NCBI GenBank assembly: GCA_030123565.1
Contig: CP126122.1
Coordinates: forward strand, 4,230,800 to 4,294,799
DNA from: Nitrospira sp.
GTDB taxonomy: Bacteria > Nitrospirota > Nitrospiria > Nitrospirales > Nitrospiraceae
DNA: 64,000 nt
Reading direction: 5' to 3'
The first letter of the stretch is position 1; every line of letters begins with the position of its first letter. Below are positions 53,469 through 62,833 of this stretch, one piece after another. The translations under genes and the position numbers were made by a program. The notes below the pieces were generated by a model. The model saw nothing but the letters and a program-made list of their open reading frames with translations, did no database searches and was not told where the DNA came from.

Positions 53469-53839
53469 CGGCCGGTGGTATACAGGTCGAGCAGGTGATC
53501 GAATTCCGGCGGCAGGTCCAGCGACTGTCGAGTGCGCGCCAATCCCGCGATGATGCCGCGATGTTTCAGACTCAAGCCCGACTCGATGAAGGCCTGCCGA
53601 AAGTGCGCCCAGCGCTGTGCCTTGTCCCGGGACAGGTTCTGAAGCTCCTCCTGCGGCAGATCTTTGAGCCTGGCCGTCAAGTGTCCCAAGGCCTTTTCGA
53701 CCGAGTCATAGGGAGCGGCCAGTTTCAGCCGGCTGTAGAAGAGTTCGAGTTGTTCCCGGAACTCGTCCCGGAGCGATTCCGCCGGACCGGTTCCTCGATG
53801 GTGACCCATATGATGGCTTCTGCCGTGCCCCTGCACCAT
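53465..53839 (-). CDS. Small helical hypothetical protein
   Basis: 124 aa, His-rich N-terminus (GHGRSHHMGHHRG), the rest helical (FREQLELFYSRLKLAAPYDS). The design, with a His-rich head and helical body, recalls Spy/CpxP-type periplasmic proteins, but no signal peptide is seen. Divergent from the Spy-like lipoprotein gene 95 bp away, which supports a related role. Confidence 0.5.
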   Translation of the reverse strand: MVQGHGRSHHMGHHRGTGPAESLRDEFREQLELFYSRLKLAAPYDSVEKALGHLTARLKDLPQEELQNLSRDKAQRWAHFRQAFIESGLSLKHRGIIAGLARTRQSLDLPPEFDHLLDLYTTGR

Positions 53840-53934
53840 GACGGTTGCGGAGAAGCTTACGGCAGGAACGGCGTGACACGCAACGCGTTTTCATTCACAG
53901 GAGTCATTTTTTCTCTTTATCCATGGAGGTCCAG

Positions 53935-54423
53935 ATGAGCCGTCGATTGGTAGTTCTCGTTATCGGATTGATCCTGACCGGGTTCGTGGGTTGCTCGTCC
54001 CATCACGGGAGTTATGGGTATGGGAAGGGAGACTACTATTGGAGTAAGGCCGGGAAGGACATGAGCGGATTGGTCGAGAAACATGTCAAGGACCCGGAGA
54101 AGGTGAAGCAGGTGAACGTGGTGATGGGCGAGATCATCACCGAGATCAAATCGGCGCGGGAGCAGCAGCGCCAATACCATCGCGCGCTCTACGAGCTGAA
54201 TGCGAACTATGCCGCGCCGCCCGAGGACTTCACGAAGATCCTCGACGAGGCGAATAACAGCCGGATGCGGTCGTCGGCCAAGATCCTCGGGCTGCGTTTC
54301 AAGATGAAGGCGCTGCTGACGGCCGAAGAATGGACGGCGCTCTCCGAGGAAATAAAGAACTATGGGAGCCGGTATTATGGCAAGGGGACGGATACGCCGA
54401 CTCCCGCCGCGTCACGGCCGTAA
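53935..54423 (+). CDS. Spy/CpxP-like lipoprotein
   Basis: 162 aa. MSRRLVVLVIGLILTGFVGC gives a signal peptide with lipobox (Cys20), then a helical mature chain ending with LTAEEWTALSEE, like the LTxEQ motif of Spy/CpxP periplasmic chaperones and metal-responsive proteins. Start set by GGAGG 6 nt upstream. Likely envelope-stress function. Confidence 0.65.
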   Translation: MSRRLVVLVIGLILTGFVGCSSHHGSYGYGKGDYYWSKAGKDMSGLVEKHVKDPEKVKQVNVVMGEIITEIKSAREQQRQYHRALYELNANYAAPPEDFTKILDEANNSRMRSSAKILGLRFKMKALLTAEEWTALSEEIKNYGSRYYGKGTDTPTPAASRP

Positions 54424-54434
54424 GCGAAGCCCGT

Positions 54435-55043
54435 TCACAGGAGTCGGTCCAGCCCCGGCCGGTGGTTGAGGAACAGGAGTCGGACCGACTCTCCGTCGAA
54501 ATCCAGCGCGCTGACCGAGGCATGGTCGATCGTGGCCTGTCGGATGGTCGCCAGGTCGAGCTGAAGATAATGGGACAGGATCGCCCGGATGACGTCGGCG
54601 TGGGACACGAAGACGTAGGGCGCTTCCTGCGCGTTGTCGATCGCCTGTTCTAACGCCGCCACCGCACGGGATTGCACCTCGCGCAGCGTTTCCCCGCCGG
54701 ACGGACGTGCGTGCTCCGGGTGGGTGTACCAGTCACGCTTCGCCGGGTCATCGGCGAGGTCCAGCCAGTAGCGATTGATCCAGTCGCCCACGCCTATTTC
54801 ACTCAGTCCCGGCAGGTGATGCAGCGGTAAGCCGTGCGGTCGGCGCAGGATCTCGGCGGTTTGCAGGGCGCGCAAGACGGGGCTGCTGAAGATGCCGGCG
54901 AGCGGTGTGCGGGACAAGGCCTCGGCGCAGGCCTGAGCTTGGCGTTCGCCGTTCCGGTTGAGGGGAATCGGCTGGTCGCCCATCACGCGGCCGGACCGGT
55001 TCCAGTCGGTTTCTCCATGTCTGACGAGCAAGATGGTCGGCAT
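54435..55043 (-). CDS. Histidine phosphatase (phosphoglycerate-mutase-like)
   Basis: 202 aa. LLVRHGETDWN carries the catalytic RHGE His; FSSPVLRALQTAEIL, the second His in FVSHADVIRAIL, and GESVRLLFLNHRP follow. Branch 1 of the histidine phosphatase superfamily; cofactor-independent small phosphatases such as CobC or broad-specificity enzymes are likelier than a true mutase. No operon partner. Confidence 0.88.
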   Translation of the reverse strand: MPTILLVRHGETDWNRSGRVMGDQPIPLNRNGERQAQACAEALSRTPLAGIFSSPVLRALQTAEILRRPHGLPLHHLPGLSEIGVGDWINRYWLDLADDPAKRDWYTHPEHARPSGGETLREVQSRAVAALEQAIDNAQEAPYVFVSHADVIRAILSHYLQLDLATIRQATIDHASVSALDFDGESVRLLFLNHRPGLDRLL

Positions 55044-55059
55044 GGTCGAAATTGCCCGG

Positions 55060-56130
55060 TTACGGTGAGACCGAAGCGACGCGATTCGTCAGGGGGACCG
55101 GTATCCACGTGGCTCCTCCGTCGATCGAGCGGTACAATCCGCTCCCGTTCGTGCCGGCAAAGAGGAGCTGCGGGTCGCGCAGGCTGATGGCGAGCGTGCG
55201 TACATTCAAGGTGGCGAGTCCTTGATTGTACGCCTGCCAGGTTTTCCCGCCGTCGAGGGTCTTGAGGACGCCGGCCGGCCCGCCGACATACATGATGCTG
55301 GGATTCGTCGGATGCATGACCAACGTACTGATGAATTGGTCCGACAGCCCTTGCCCGATCTGCTCCCAGTACTCCGCCCGGTTGGTCGTTCGAAAGAGCC
55401 CCTTGGTGGTTCCGGCGTAGACGGTGTTGGAATTCGTCGGATCGACCACCAGCACATTCACGCCGAGGGCCATCGCGGCGTTGAGGACGTCGTCCGGAAT
55501 CAGTCCCCGGTTCATTTTCTGCCACGTGCCGCCGCTGTCCTCGCTGCGATAGGTGCCGCCGGTCGTTCCGGCATAGAGGACGCGGGGGTGTTTGTGGTCC
55601 ATGGCGATGCAGGTGACGATGTGGACTTCTTTCATCCCCGCCATCCGTTCCTCCCACTCGCGGCCTCCGTCCTTTGAGACGAAGGCGCCGACCGTGGTGG
55701 CGAGGTAGATCAACTCGGTATTGTCCGGATGGAAGATGATTTCGTTGACGAAGGAGACGTGTTCCTTGAGCCCCACATTGTGCGGCAGCCAATGTTGGCC
55801 GCCGTCCGGGCTTTTGTAGATCGCATCTCCCATGGTGCCGGCATAGACCGTGGCGGGGAGCTTCGGGTCGATGGCCAAGGTCGTGACGCGACGGGCGCTG
55901 AAGCTCGGGAACTGCTCCCAGGTTCGGCCGCCGTCCCGTGTCTTGTGGACCGCGTCGTTCGTGGCGATATAGAAGATATTGGGGTTCGTCGGATGGAGTG
56001 CGATCGAAACCACCGCCGCTTCCTGTTTCCCGCAGGCCGGGAGGAGCAGGATGAGCAGCAGGAAGAACCACGAAACAGCAGGGAAGATGTTGATCGTGAT
56101 GGGCATTACAGTGGCCGCAGACCTAACCAC
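55060..56130 (-). CDS. BNR/YCF48-like beta-propeller lipoprotein
   Basis: 356 aa. Lipobox LLLPAC at the end of a signal peptide. At least six repeats of the SKDGGREWE / TLDGGKTWQ type with blades of TVYAGTTxG, the hallmark of BNR and YCF48/sortilin-like propellers. Likely a periplasmic or outer-membrane assembly factor; YCF48-type proteins help assemble photosystem II in phototrophs, but the role here is unknown. ATG at 56106 is an alternative start. Confidence 0.8.
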   Translation of the reverse strand: MVRSAATVMPITINIFPAVSWFFLLLILLLPACGKQEAAVVSIALHPTNPNIFYIATNDAVHKTRDGGRTWEQFPSFSARRVTTLAIDPKLPATVYAGTMGDAIYKSPDGGQHWLPHNVGLKEHVSFVNEIIFHPDNTELIYLATTVGAFVSKDGGREWEERMAGMKEVHIVTCIAMDHKHPRVLYAGTTGGTYRSEDSGGTWQKMNRGLIPDDVLNAAMALGVNVLVVDPTNSNTVYAGTTKGLFRTTNRAEYWEQIGQGLSDQFISTLVMHPTNPSIMYVGGPAGVLKTLDGGKTWQAYNQGLATLNVRTLAISLRDPQLLFAGTNGSGLYRSIDGGATWIPVPLTNRVASVSP

Positions 56131-56165
56131 AGCGGAAGCACTGAGTCAAGGTCGTGCCCATGGCG

Positions 56166-57320
56166 TTACAACCGTTGCGTGAACCGTTCGGCATAGCCGG
56201 TGAGTTCCACATAGCCGCGTCCTGAGACCGGTGCACCCTGCGCCAGGCCGGTGGCGGATACCGCCCCTTCCCAATAGGTCACGCGGGTGCTGCGCGCCGT
56301 ATCCAGTTCCTGATCCGCCAGCAATGAGGTCACGTCCAAATCCAGTCCCATCGAGGGAGCGGTGATGCGCCAACGTTGCGGATAACGGGCTTTCGATCGC
56401 GGGCTGGTCCAATGGGAGAGTGTTGCGACCGTCAGGTCGTGGGCATGGAGCGGGTGGGTTCGTCCGTCGGCGAAGACCAGGGTGCCGCTGGAAACCGGAT
56501 CGACCGATCCGTCGGTACGCCGCAAGGAGTACCACATGAGTTCCGTCTTGTCGCTCAAGTGCAGGCTGAACCAATCCCACCCCACCACATCCCGGCCCAG
56601 GTCGGCCGAGCCGAATTCGTGATCCATCCAGCTCAGGCCGGTGACGGTGAAGGTCTCCGCACCCACCCGAATCTGCCCTTCGGTCGCGAGATGGGTGAGC
56701 GAATAGTAGTGCGAAGCCTGCTCGGGGGAAGCGCCCTTGCGGCTGATGCCATCTCGGCCATGCAGGACGGGAGGCTTCTGCTGGGTCACACGAAGATCGA
56801 TGGACAATTCGTCGGTGGCGGCCTGGAGCCTCTGGCCGTTCGGCGTTCGGTCATCCGTTGAAACCGACCAGTGATCGATCCAGACGTGCAGCCGGCCCGT
56901 CTCCGCTCCTGCCTTGCCGAGGCCTTCGCGACTGACCGTATCGACGTAGTGGAAGCGGCCGTTCTCAAGGTCCGTCACGGCGAAGTGGGCAAAGTAGAGT
57001 TGCCGGATGGACCATTTGGAGGGCCATGTCTTGACCTGGTCGGGCGGAATGCCGCGACGAAAAAACGTGAGCTGAAAGCCGAAGCGCCTGCCGCCGGTGG
57101 TGGTGAGATGGCCGGTGTAATACCACCATTCCGTTCGGAACCGTTCATGGGCGCCGTGGTCTTCAGGAAACCGATAGTCGTAACCGGGCGTGGCGATCGC
57201 AAACGCTGGCGGCTCATTCGTGGCGACGGACGGTGAAGCGAGGGACAACAGCAGCACCATCGCCACGGCCGTTCCACGTCTCCACCGCAGGAGCGCGATC
57301 GCGCGAACGCCAGTATTCAT
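56166..57320 (-). CDS. AttH/CrtC-like lipocalin protein
   Basis: 384 aa from MNTGVRAI, with an N-terminal signal sequence (AMVLLLSLASPSVA). FPEDHGAHERFRTEWWYYTG and LSWMDHEFGSADLGRDVVGW match the AttH / carotenoid 1,2-hydratase (CrtC) double-lipocalin family. In bacteria without phototrophy these are secreted or periplasmic proteins of unknown ligand. 35 bp from the propeller lipoprotein on the same strand, so possibly an operon. Confidence 0.82.
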   Translation of the reverse strand: MNTGVRAIALLRWRRGTAVAMVLLLSLASPSVATNEPPAFAIATPGYDYRFPEDHGAHERFRTEWWYYTGHLTTTGGRRFGFQLTFFRRGIPPDQVKTWPSKWSIRQLYFAHFAVTDLENGRFHYVDTVSREGLGKAGAETGRLHVWIDHWSVSTDDRTPNGQRLQAATDELSIDLRVTQQKPPVLHGRDGISRKGASPEQASHYYSLTHLATEGQIRVGAETFTVTGLSWMDHEFGSADLGRDVVGWDWFSLHLSDKTELMWYSLRRTDGSVDPVSSGTLVFADGRTHPLHAHDLTVATLSHWTSPRSKARYPQRWRITAPSMGLDLDVTSLLADQELDTARSTRVTYWEGAVSATGLAQGAPVSGRGYVELTGYAERFTQRL

Positions 57321-57401
57321 CAGGGTTTTTTGACGGTCATGGGCTCTGGGCGGCGCTGCGGCGCCGTTGACAATTTTGCAAAGCATCAGCTATCGTGAGC
57401 C

Positions 57402-58091
57402 ATGTTTCTTGAGCCGGATCGCGATCAATCGAGCCGTCAATCGTCGGGAAAGGCCCAGCCCTTTCCCGTGCCGGAACGCATTCCCCTGTTTCCCCTGCCG
57501 AACGTCGTCTTCTTTCCCAAGACCTATCTGCCGCTCCATGTGTTCGAACCGCGTTACCGCCGGATGGTAGCGGATGCGGCGGCAGGAGGGCAATGCATCG
57601 GCATGGCGCTGCTGAAGGAGGGGTGGGAAGAGCAGTACGACGGAAATCCGCCGATCTTTTCGGTGGGCTGTGTCGGGCGTCTGGCCAGTGTTCAGAAATT
57701 GCCCGATGGCCGCTCGAACATCCTGCTCCAGGGCATCGAGCGCTACGAAATCCACGAAGAGTTCTTCGAAAAAAGTTATCGTGAAGCCCGCGTGACGCTG
57801 AAACCGAGGGACCGCGCCCTTCCGATGGAACCGGCCTTGCGCCGGTACCTGATGGATGTCCTCGGTGAATATCTTCAGGCGGATGAAGAGGCGTCGCCGC
57901 TCCATAGTCTGGTTCAGCCGGATGTGAGCGACGAGGTATTCGTGAATTCCCTCTCCACCTATCTCGACTGTAGCCCGCTGGAAAAACAATTCTTGTTGGA
58001 GGCCGAACACCTGCCGCAGCAAGCTCGACGCCTCGGCGACTTGATCCAGTTCAAGCTGGCGGAGCGCCGCGGAGCCGGAGGGTGGGGGTAA
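57402..58091 (+). CDS. Lon substrate-binding-domain (LAN) protein
   Basis: 229 aa with PERIPLFPLPNVVFFPKTYL, LHVFEPRYRRMVADA and GCVGRLASVQKLPDGRSNIL: the N-terminal (LAN) domain of Lon without AAA or protease domains. Stand-alone LAN proteins are common; role unclear. The stop overlaps the ABC ATPase start (TAATG), so the two are coupled. Confidence 0.9.
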   Translation: MFLEPDRDQSSRQSSGKAQPFPVPERIPLFPLPNVVFFPKTYLPLHVFEPRYRRMVADAAAGGQCIGMALLKEGWEEQYDGNPPIFSVGCVGRLASVQKLPDGRSNILLQGIERYEIHEEFFEKSYREARVTLKPRDRALPMEPALRRYLMDVLGEYLQADEEASPLHSLVQPDVSDEVFVNSLSTYLDCSPLEKQFLLEAEHLPQQARRLGDLIQFKLAERRGAGGWG

Positions 58092-59056
58092 TGTCGCGGG
58101 CGGTCGCCATCGACGTGTCGCACCTGGGGAAGGTGTACGACCAGGTACGGGCCGTCGATGACCTCTCCTTTCAGGTCTATGGCGGGGAGATTTTCGGTTT
58201 GCTCGGGCCGAACGGCGCGGGCAAGAGTACCACGCTACGCATTCTGATCACCCTCCTCCATCCGACCGTTGGGTCGGCCACTATTCTCGGGCTGGATTCG
58301 GTCAAGGATGCGGACCGCGTGCGGCAGACCATCGGGTACGTGCCGCAGGAGCGGGCCATCGATCGGTTCCTGACCGGGAGGGAACATCTCGAACTCCTTG
58401 CGGACCTGTATCACCTCTCGCCAAACGAAGCGTCCCAGCGCATTCCCCGGCTGCTGAAGCTGGTGGAACTGGAGGAACATGCGGATCGCCCCGCCAAGAC
58501 CTACTCCGGCGGCATGAAGCGGAAGTTGGATATCGCCTGCGGGTTGTTGCCCGATCCGAAGATTCTCTTCCTGGACGAACCGACGCTCGGGTTGGACGTG
58601 CAGAGCCGTCTCCGCATCTGGGACCATGTGCGGGCGATGAGGGAGCGAGGCATCACCGTCGTCATGACCACCAACTATCTCGACGAGGCCGATCAGCTCT
58701 GCGACCGGATCGCCATCATCGACGGGGGCAGGATCAAGGCCCTGGGTTCTCCCACGGAATTGAAGGTCGGGTTGGGCGGCGACCTGGTATCGTTGACGGT
58801 GTGTGAGCAGAATCGTGTCGAGGCGCTGGCTGGCGCGGTGAAGTCCCTGCCGGCCATCCGCGCCGTCATGACCAGGCCGAACGGATTGGATATCCGCGTC
58901 GATTCTCCCGAGAAGGCCCTGCCGGCCATTCTCGAAGCGGCCAACCGTTTGACCTGCCGGCTGGAATTCATCGACTATCACCGGCCGCGACTGGACGACG
59001 TGTTTATTGCGCACACGGGCCGCCGCATTCAGGAAGAGGCACCTACGGAGGAGTGA
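58091..59056 (+). CDS. ABC transporter ATP-binding protein (DrrA-like)
   Basis: 321 aa. Walker A GPNGAGKST (about residues 41-49), signature YSGGMKRKLDIA, Walker B KILFLDEPTLGLD, and a C-terminal ~80-residue DUF4162-like tail after the ATPase, typical of drug/Nod-factor exporters (DrrA/NodI group). Start at 58091 by GGAGG upstream; overlaps the LAN gene. Works with the permease next door. Confidence 0.92.
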   Translation: MSRAVAIDVSHLGKVYDQVRAVDDLSFQVYGGEIFGLLGPNGAGKSTTLRILITLLHPTVGSATILGLDSVKDADRVRQTIGYVPQERAIDRFLTGREHLELLADLYHLSPNEASQRIPRLLKLVELEEHADRPAKTYSGGMKRKLDIACGLLPDPKILFLDEPTLGLDVQSRLRIWDHVRAMRERGITVVMTTNYLDEADQLCDRIAIIDGGRIKALGSPTELKVGLGGDLVSLTVCEQNRVEALAGAVKSLPAIRAVMTRPNGLDIRVDSPEKALPAILEAANRLTCRLEFIDYHRPRLDDVFIAHTGRRIQEEAPTEE

Positions 59057-59070
59057 AGAGAGTTGGAGTT

Positions 59071-59850
59071 ATGCGACAGTACTGGCAGGAAGTTCGAGCG
59101 TTGACGATGCGGTGGGTGCGGCGGTTGAGCCGTGAAAAGTTCAGCATGCTCTTCACCCTGGTGCAGCCGATGTTGTTCTGGCTGATCTTCTTCGGCAATC
59201 TGTTTCAGCGCGCGGCGGATATGCAGGTGACCCAGGCCCCCAGCTATATCAGCTTCCTTGCCGCCGGCGTGGTCGTCATGACCGTGCTCAACAACGGATT
59301 GGCGGGGGGCGTCGATCTCCTCTTCGATAAGGAAAATGGGTTTCTTGAGCGACTCATGTCGACACCGATTCACCGGACTTCGGTGATCCTGAGCCGGTTT
59401 ATTTTTGTGATGACCATCACCTCGCTGCAAGTCCTGGTGATTCTCGGCGTCGCCTGGCTGTTCGGTGTGCAGCCTGCCACCGGCCTGTTGGGAATCGCGA
59501 CGATTCTAATCATCGGCATGCTGTTCGGCGTCGGGCTGACGGCGATTTCGATGGCGATGGCCTTTTCCGTGAAGAGCCACGGCGACTTCTTCTCCGTCCT
59601 CGGGTTCCTCTCCCTGCCGATGATTTTTTTGAGTTCGGCGCTGGTCCCCTTGAGCGCGATGCCGGGCTGGATGGGATTCCTGGCGCAGTTCAATCCCATG
59701 ACCTGGGCGATCGACGCCGTGCGGCCGTTGATCCTGCAGGGGTGGGCCGAAGCGCTGCCCCATGTCGGCATGGTGATCGTGGTGATGGTACTGTTCGACG
59801 CCCTCTGCCTCTATGGGGGGGCGCGGGCCTTCCGCAGAGCGATCGGGTGA
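59071..59850 (+). CDS. ABC-2 type permease (DrrB-like)
   Basis: 259 aa with six predicted TM helices (e.g. PMLFWLIFFGNLF; VVVMTVLNNGLAGGVDLLFD; PMIFLSSALVPLSAMP) and the ENGFLERLMSTPI motif of ABC-2 exporters. Forms the exporter with the preceding ATPase, of unknown substrate (lipid, drug or polysaccharide). The start at 59071 follows GTTGGAG; GTG at 59053 is also possible. Confidence 0.9.
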   Translation: MRQYWQEVRALTMRWVRRLSREKFSMLFTLVQPMLFWLIFFGNLFQRAADMQVTQAPSYISFLAAGVVVMTVLNNGLAGGVDLLFDKENGFLERLMSTPIHRTSVILSRFIFVMTITSLQVLVILGVAWLFGVQPATGLLGIATILIIGMLFGVGLTAISMAMAFSVKSHGDFFSVLGFLSLPMIFLSSALVPLSAMPGWMGFLAQFNPMTWAIDAVRPLILQGWAEALPHVGMVIVVMVLFDALCLYGGARAFRRAIG

Positions 59851-59877
59851 GCAGGATGGTGAAAAAGTCCGCCGGCG
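59851..59877. repeat. Truncated palindromic-repeat fragment
   Basis: GCAGGATGGTGAAAAAGTCC followed by GCCGGCG matches the end of the palindromic family at 20656-20896. It starts directly after the permease stop. Confidence 0.45.
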
Positions 59878-59953
59878 AAATCTCTGCGTTGTCGGGAGAC
59901 GCGATTCGGTGTTGCAACGATCGAGCAGGGTCTGTTGCGACGAGGACCGGCGC

Positions 59954-60814
59954 ATGTTCGTGAATGAAAGCCAGATCCGCGCGTTGATTCGACTCCTCGG
60001 CGACGAGGACGAACGGATCGTCAAGACCATCAGCGGCAAACTCATCGACTACGGCGACACCGCCGTGCCGTTGCTGCAAGAGGCCGAGATCGAGCAGCCG
60101 GACATGGCCGACCGCATCGTCACCGTGTTGGAAGAAATCCGCGGGACGAAGTTGGAGGAAGAACTCCGCGACCTGATCGCGCAACCGGACGATCTGGTCG
60201 ATCTTGAGACAGGGGCCTTCATCCTGGCTCGCTACGCCTATCCGATGCTCGATGTGCAGGCCTACCGGCGGCAACTGGATCGAATGGCGCGGGAGGTGCG
60301 GGAGCAGATCGGGTCCCGCGTCTCGGGTGAAGAGACCGTCAGGGCGCTCAATCGCTATCTGTTCACGGAAGCCGGTTTCAAGGGGAACACCAAGAACTAC
60401 TATGAAGTCGAGAACAGTTACCTCAATTGCGTGATCGACCGGAGATCCGGAATTCCGATCAGCCTCTCGACCGTGTATTTGCTCATAGGGAAGCGGTTGC
60501 ACCTGCCGGTGCAGGGGATCGGCATGCCGGGCCATTTCCTCGTCAAGTTCGACTCGGACAAGTACAAGATCTTCATCGACTGTTTCAACGGCGGCGCGCT
60601 CCTGACGGAAAAAAATTGCGCCCGTTTCCTCACCGAGGCCGGTTATGGTTTCGAAGACCGGTTCCTGCAGAAAAGCCCGACCCGCGCGATCCTGACCCGC
60701 ATGATCAAAAATCTGCTGGCCATCTACAGCAAGCTCGACGAGCCGCTGAAAAAAACCCGCCTCTCCCGGTTCATTGGAATTTTGGGCTGTGAGCAGCGAG
60801 AAGACGGCCTCTAG
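59954..60814 (+). CDS. SirB1/transglutaminase-like protein
   Basis: 286 aa. An N-terminal helical part with HEAT-like repeats (ALIRLLGDEDERIVKTISGKL; about 10-80) is followed by a SirB1-type transglutaminase-like core: NYYEVENSYLNCVIDRRSGI with the Cys, PISLSTVYLLIGKRL, IGMPGHFLVKF with the His, and FIDCFNGG with the Asp. Catalytic Cys-His-Asp is plausible. Start by GAGGACCGGCGC upstream. Confidence 0.82.
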   Translation: MFVNESQIRALIRLLGDEDERIVKTISGKLIDYGDTAVPLLQEAEIEQPDMADRIVTVLEEIRGTKLEEELRDLIAQPDDLVDLETGAFILARYAYPMLDVQAYRRQLDRMAREVREQIGSRVSGEETVRALNRYLFTEAGFKGNTKNYYEVENSYLNCVIDRRSGIPISLSTVYLLIGKRLHLPVQGIGMPGHFLVKFDSDKYKIFIDCFNGGALLTEKNCARFLTEAGYGFEDRFLQKSPTRAILTRMIKNLLAIYSKLDEPLKKTRLSRFIGILGCEQREDGL

Positions 60815-60840
60815 CAGGATGCTTAAACAGCCCGCCTGGA
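60814..60840. repeat. Truncated palindromic-repeat fragment
   Basis: GCAGGATGCTTAAACAGCCC with CGCCTGGA matches the arm of the palindromic family. It begins at the stop codon of the SirB1-like gene. Confidence 0.45.
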
Positions 60841-60849
60841 TGATCCCTG

Positions 60850-61608
60850 TTAGCCGCGCAGGGCGAGCAGGTCCTGCGCCATCCTGATTCGCCCCGAGAA
60901 GTGATTTCCCGCCTGGCCCCCTACGTCATACCGTTCGGCGATCGGATAAAAATGGGACAGCACGAGCTGATCGATCCCCGCTTCCTGCGCTACCAGACCG
61001 CATTGCCCTGCGTGGAGATGCCCGGCACCTGGGCGGTTCTCAGGAAAGGAGCAATCCAGGATGGCCAGGTCTGCTTCACGGCAGAGCCGGATTAGGCTGT
61101 CGCAATAGAGTGAATCGCCGGAATAGGCGACGACATGGTTCTGGTATTCAATCCGATAGCCGAGGCAATGGAGGCGGGGCGCATGGGTGACGGTGGCGGG
61201 CCTGATGAGGGTGTCTCCCAGGCGGAAGCTGCGATCGGAGACCTCGCGAATCGTGACGCGAAACGGCGCCCGGTTGAAGCTCGGAAACGTCGTCATCATG
61301 GCCCCCATGAGGCGTTTGGTCCCACGGGGACCGATGAGGGTCAACGGCGGTCTGGCGCCGCCTTGGTATTTGCAGAAAATGACGGCGTCGAAAAAGAAGG
61401 GGATGAAATCGGCAAAGTGGTCGGCATGGAAATGGGAAAACAGAATGTGCGTGATCCGGTGGCGATCGACGCCGGTCTTGATCAAATTGGACAGGGTCCG
61501 GGGACCGAAATCGAGCAGGAAGGTCTGATCGGTTCTGACCAGATAGCCGGCTGCGGCGCGAGAGGGGTGGACGTTGGTGCCGGACCCCAAGACCGTGACG
61601 CGGATCAT
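60850..61608 (-). CDS. Metallo-beta-lactamase-fold hydrolase (RNase Z-like)
   Basis: 252 aa. HFHADH (HxHxDH) in ILFSHFHADHFADFIPF, GDSLYCD and HLHAGQCG provide the two-metal site of the MBL fold; layout is of the ribonuclease Z/arylsulfatase subgroup. The frame starts with ATG overlapping the MarR gene stop (61605), so it is co-translated with the regulator. Substrate unknown. Confidence 0.85.
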   Translation of the reverse strand: MIRVTVLGSGTNVHPSRAAAGYLVRTDQTFLLDFGPRTLSNLIKTGVDRHRITHILFSHFHADHFADFIPFFFDAVIFCKYQGGARPPLTLIGPRGTKRLMGAMMTTFPSFNRAPFRVTIREVSDRSFRLGDTLIRPATVTHAPRLHCLGYRIEYQNHVVAYSGDSLYCDSLIRLCREADLAILDCSFPENRPGAGHLHAGQCGLVAQEAGIDQLVLSHFYPIAERYDVGGQAGNHFSGRIRMAQDLLALRG

Positions 61609-62063
61609 GCGTCCGGCGCTTCCTGGAAGCTCCGGCGCAGGCGAAGCAGCAGCATACGCAGTTGCTCGGCTTCCGTGCTGGTCAGGGCCCGTTCAAAGTA
61701 GGGGCGGATGAAGGCGATGTGCGCCGCGAAGGTTTTTCGGAACAGACGGTCGCCTTTCTCCGTGAGGCAGATCCTGGTGCTGCGCCGATCACCCGCCACA
61801 GGGATGCGTCGGATCAGTCCCTTCGCCGCCAGACGGTCCAGCACGCCGGTCAAGGTTCCCTTCGTCACCAGCGTGGCGGCGGACAGGTCGGCGCAGGTGA
61901 GCCCTTCGGTGTCGCCCAACGTGGCGATCACGTCGAATTGTGAAGGCGTGAGCCGCAACGAACGGACGTGGCGGCTGTCCGTGCGCCAAAATGCGAGGTA
62001 GGTTTCGACCAGCGGGCGCAGCACCTTGAGGTGCGGGTCGTCTTTGAGGTCAGGAAGTTCCAC
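61605..62063 (-). CDS. MarR-family transcriptional regulator
   Basis: 152 aa. Winged-helix core LTPSQFDVIATLGDTEGLTC, recognition-helix region TKGTLTGVLDRLAAKGLI and wing VAGDRRSTRICLTEKGD fit MarR. Probably controls its own operon with the MBL hydrolase. Ligand unknown. Promoter would lie between 62064 and 62151. Confidence 0.92.
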   Translation of the reverse strand: MELPDLKDDPHLKVLRPLVETYLAFWRTDSRHVRSLRLTPSQFDVIATLGDTEGLTCADLSAATLVTKGTLTGVLDRLAAKGLIRRIPVAGDRRSTRICLTEKGDRLFRKTFAAHIAFIRPYFERALTSTEAEQLRMLLLRLRRSFQEAPDA

Positions 62064-62151
62064 TGCGCGGGCAGCCTAGTCACCACATCGGGTGCCTGTC
62101 AAGAGTCGAGCAAGGGGGTTGCGTTGACGCCGTGAGGACCGGCCCCCTATC

Positions 62152-62796
62152 ATGTCGCCTGCCATGCCTCGTCACGCGCAATCGGGTCAAGCCAACCTGA
62201 CCGCCATCCTCCTGTTATTGGGCCTGGTGGTCTCGGGCGTCTGGATCTGGAAACGTCTATCGCCGGAGGTGCAGGATGTCGTCATCGATCAGGCCGTTCC
62301 CCTCGCGGCACTCCTGCTGCTGTTGTCGGCCCTGCTGTGGATCGTCGTCGGAAAGATCAAGAAGCGGCGAAAGCAGCGCCAAGAGCGAACGCGGTTGATC
62401 ACGTTGCTGGAACGTCAGACTTCTCCCGAGAAGCGACTCGCATTGGCCTTCGCGATCATCGAAGTGAATGGATATCGACGGGCGGGGCTTGAGGCAGTCG
62501 CGCCGCAGCTGCAGGAGTTGTTCGTGACGACGTTGAAGCGGGCGCTGGGGGACAAGCAACATCGGGTGCGGGGAATGGCGGCCAGCCACTTGGGAGTGAT
62601 CGGCGATGAGGCGGCTGTCGCCCATCTCCTGGCGGCGTTGGAGGACGACCATGCCTATGTGCGTTCGAGCGCGGCGCTGGGACTCGGGCGCATGCGCGCC
62701 TCCGCCGCAAAAGAGAAACTGACCTATGTCAGCAAAGAGGATTGGGACCAAACGGTGCGGAGCCGTGCCCGCGAGGCATTGGAACGTATCCGGTGA
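62152..62796 (+). CDS. Membrane-anchored HEAT-repeat protein
   Basis: 214 aa. Two N-terminal TM helices (ANLTAILLLLGLVVSGVWIW and AVPLAALLLLLSALLWIVVG), then basic helices and C-terminal HEAT/PBS-lyase-like repeats (HRVRGMAASHLGVIGDEAAV; AYVRSSAALGLGRMRAS). Probably a scaffold on the inner membrane. ATG at 62164 could also be the start. Confidence 0.7.
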   Translation: MSPAMPRHAQSGQANLTAILLLLGLVVSGVWIWKRLSPEVQDVVIDQAVPLAALLLLLSALLWIVVGKIKKRRKQRQERTRLITLLERQTSPEKRLALAFAIIEVNGYRRAGLEAVAPQLQELFVTTLKRALGDKQHRVRGMAASHLGVIGDEAAVAHLLAALEDDHAYVRSSAALGLGRMRASAAKEKLTYVSKEDWDQTVRSRAREALERIR

Positions 62797-62833
62797 CGAT
62801 TGAGGAGCGAAGGGGCCGAGGGCGGCGGACCGG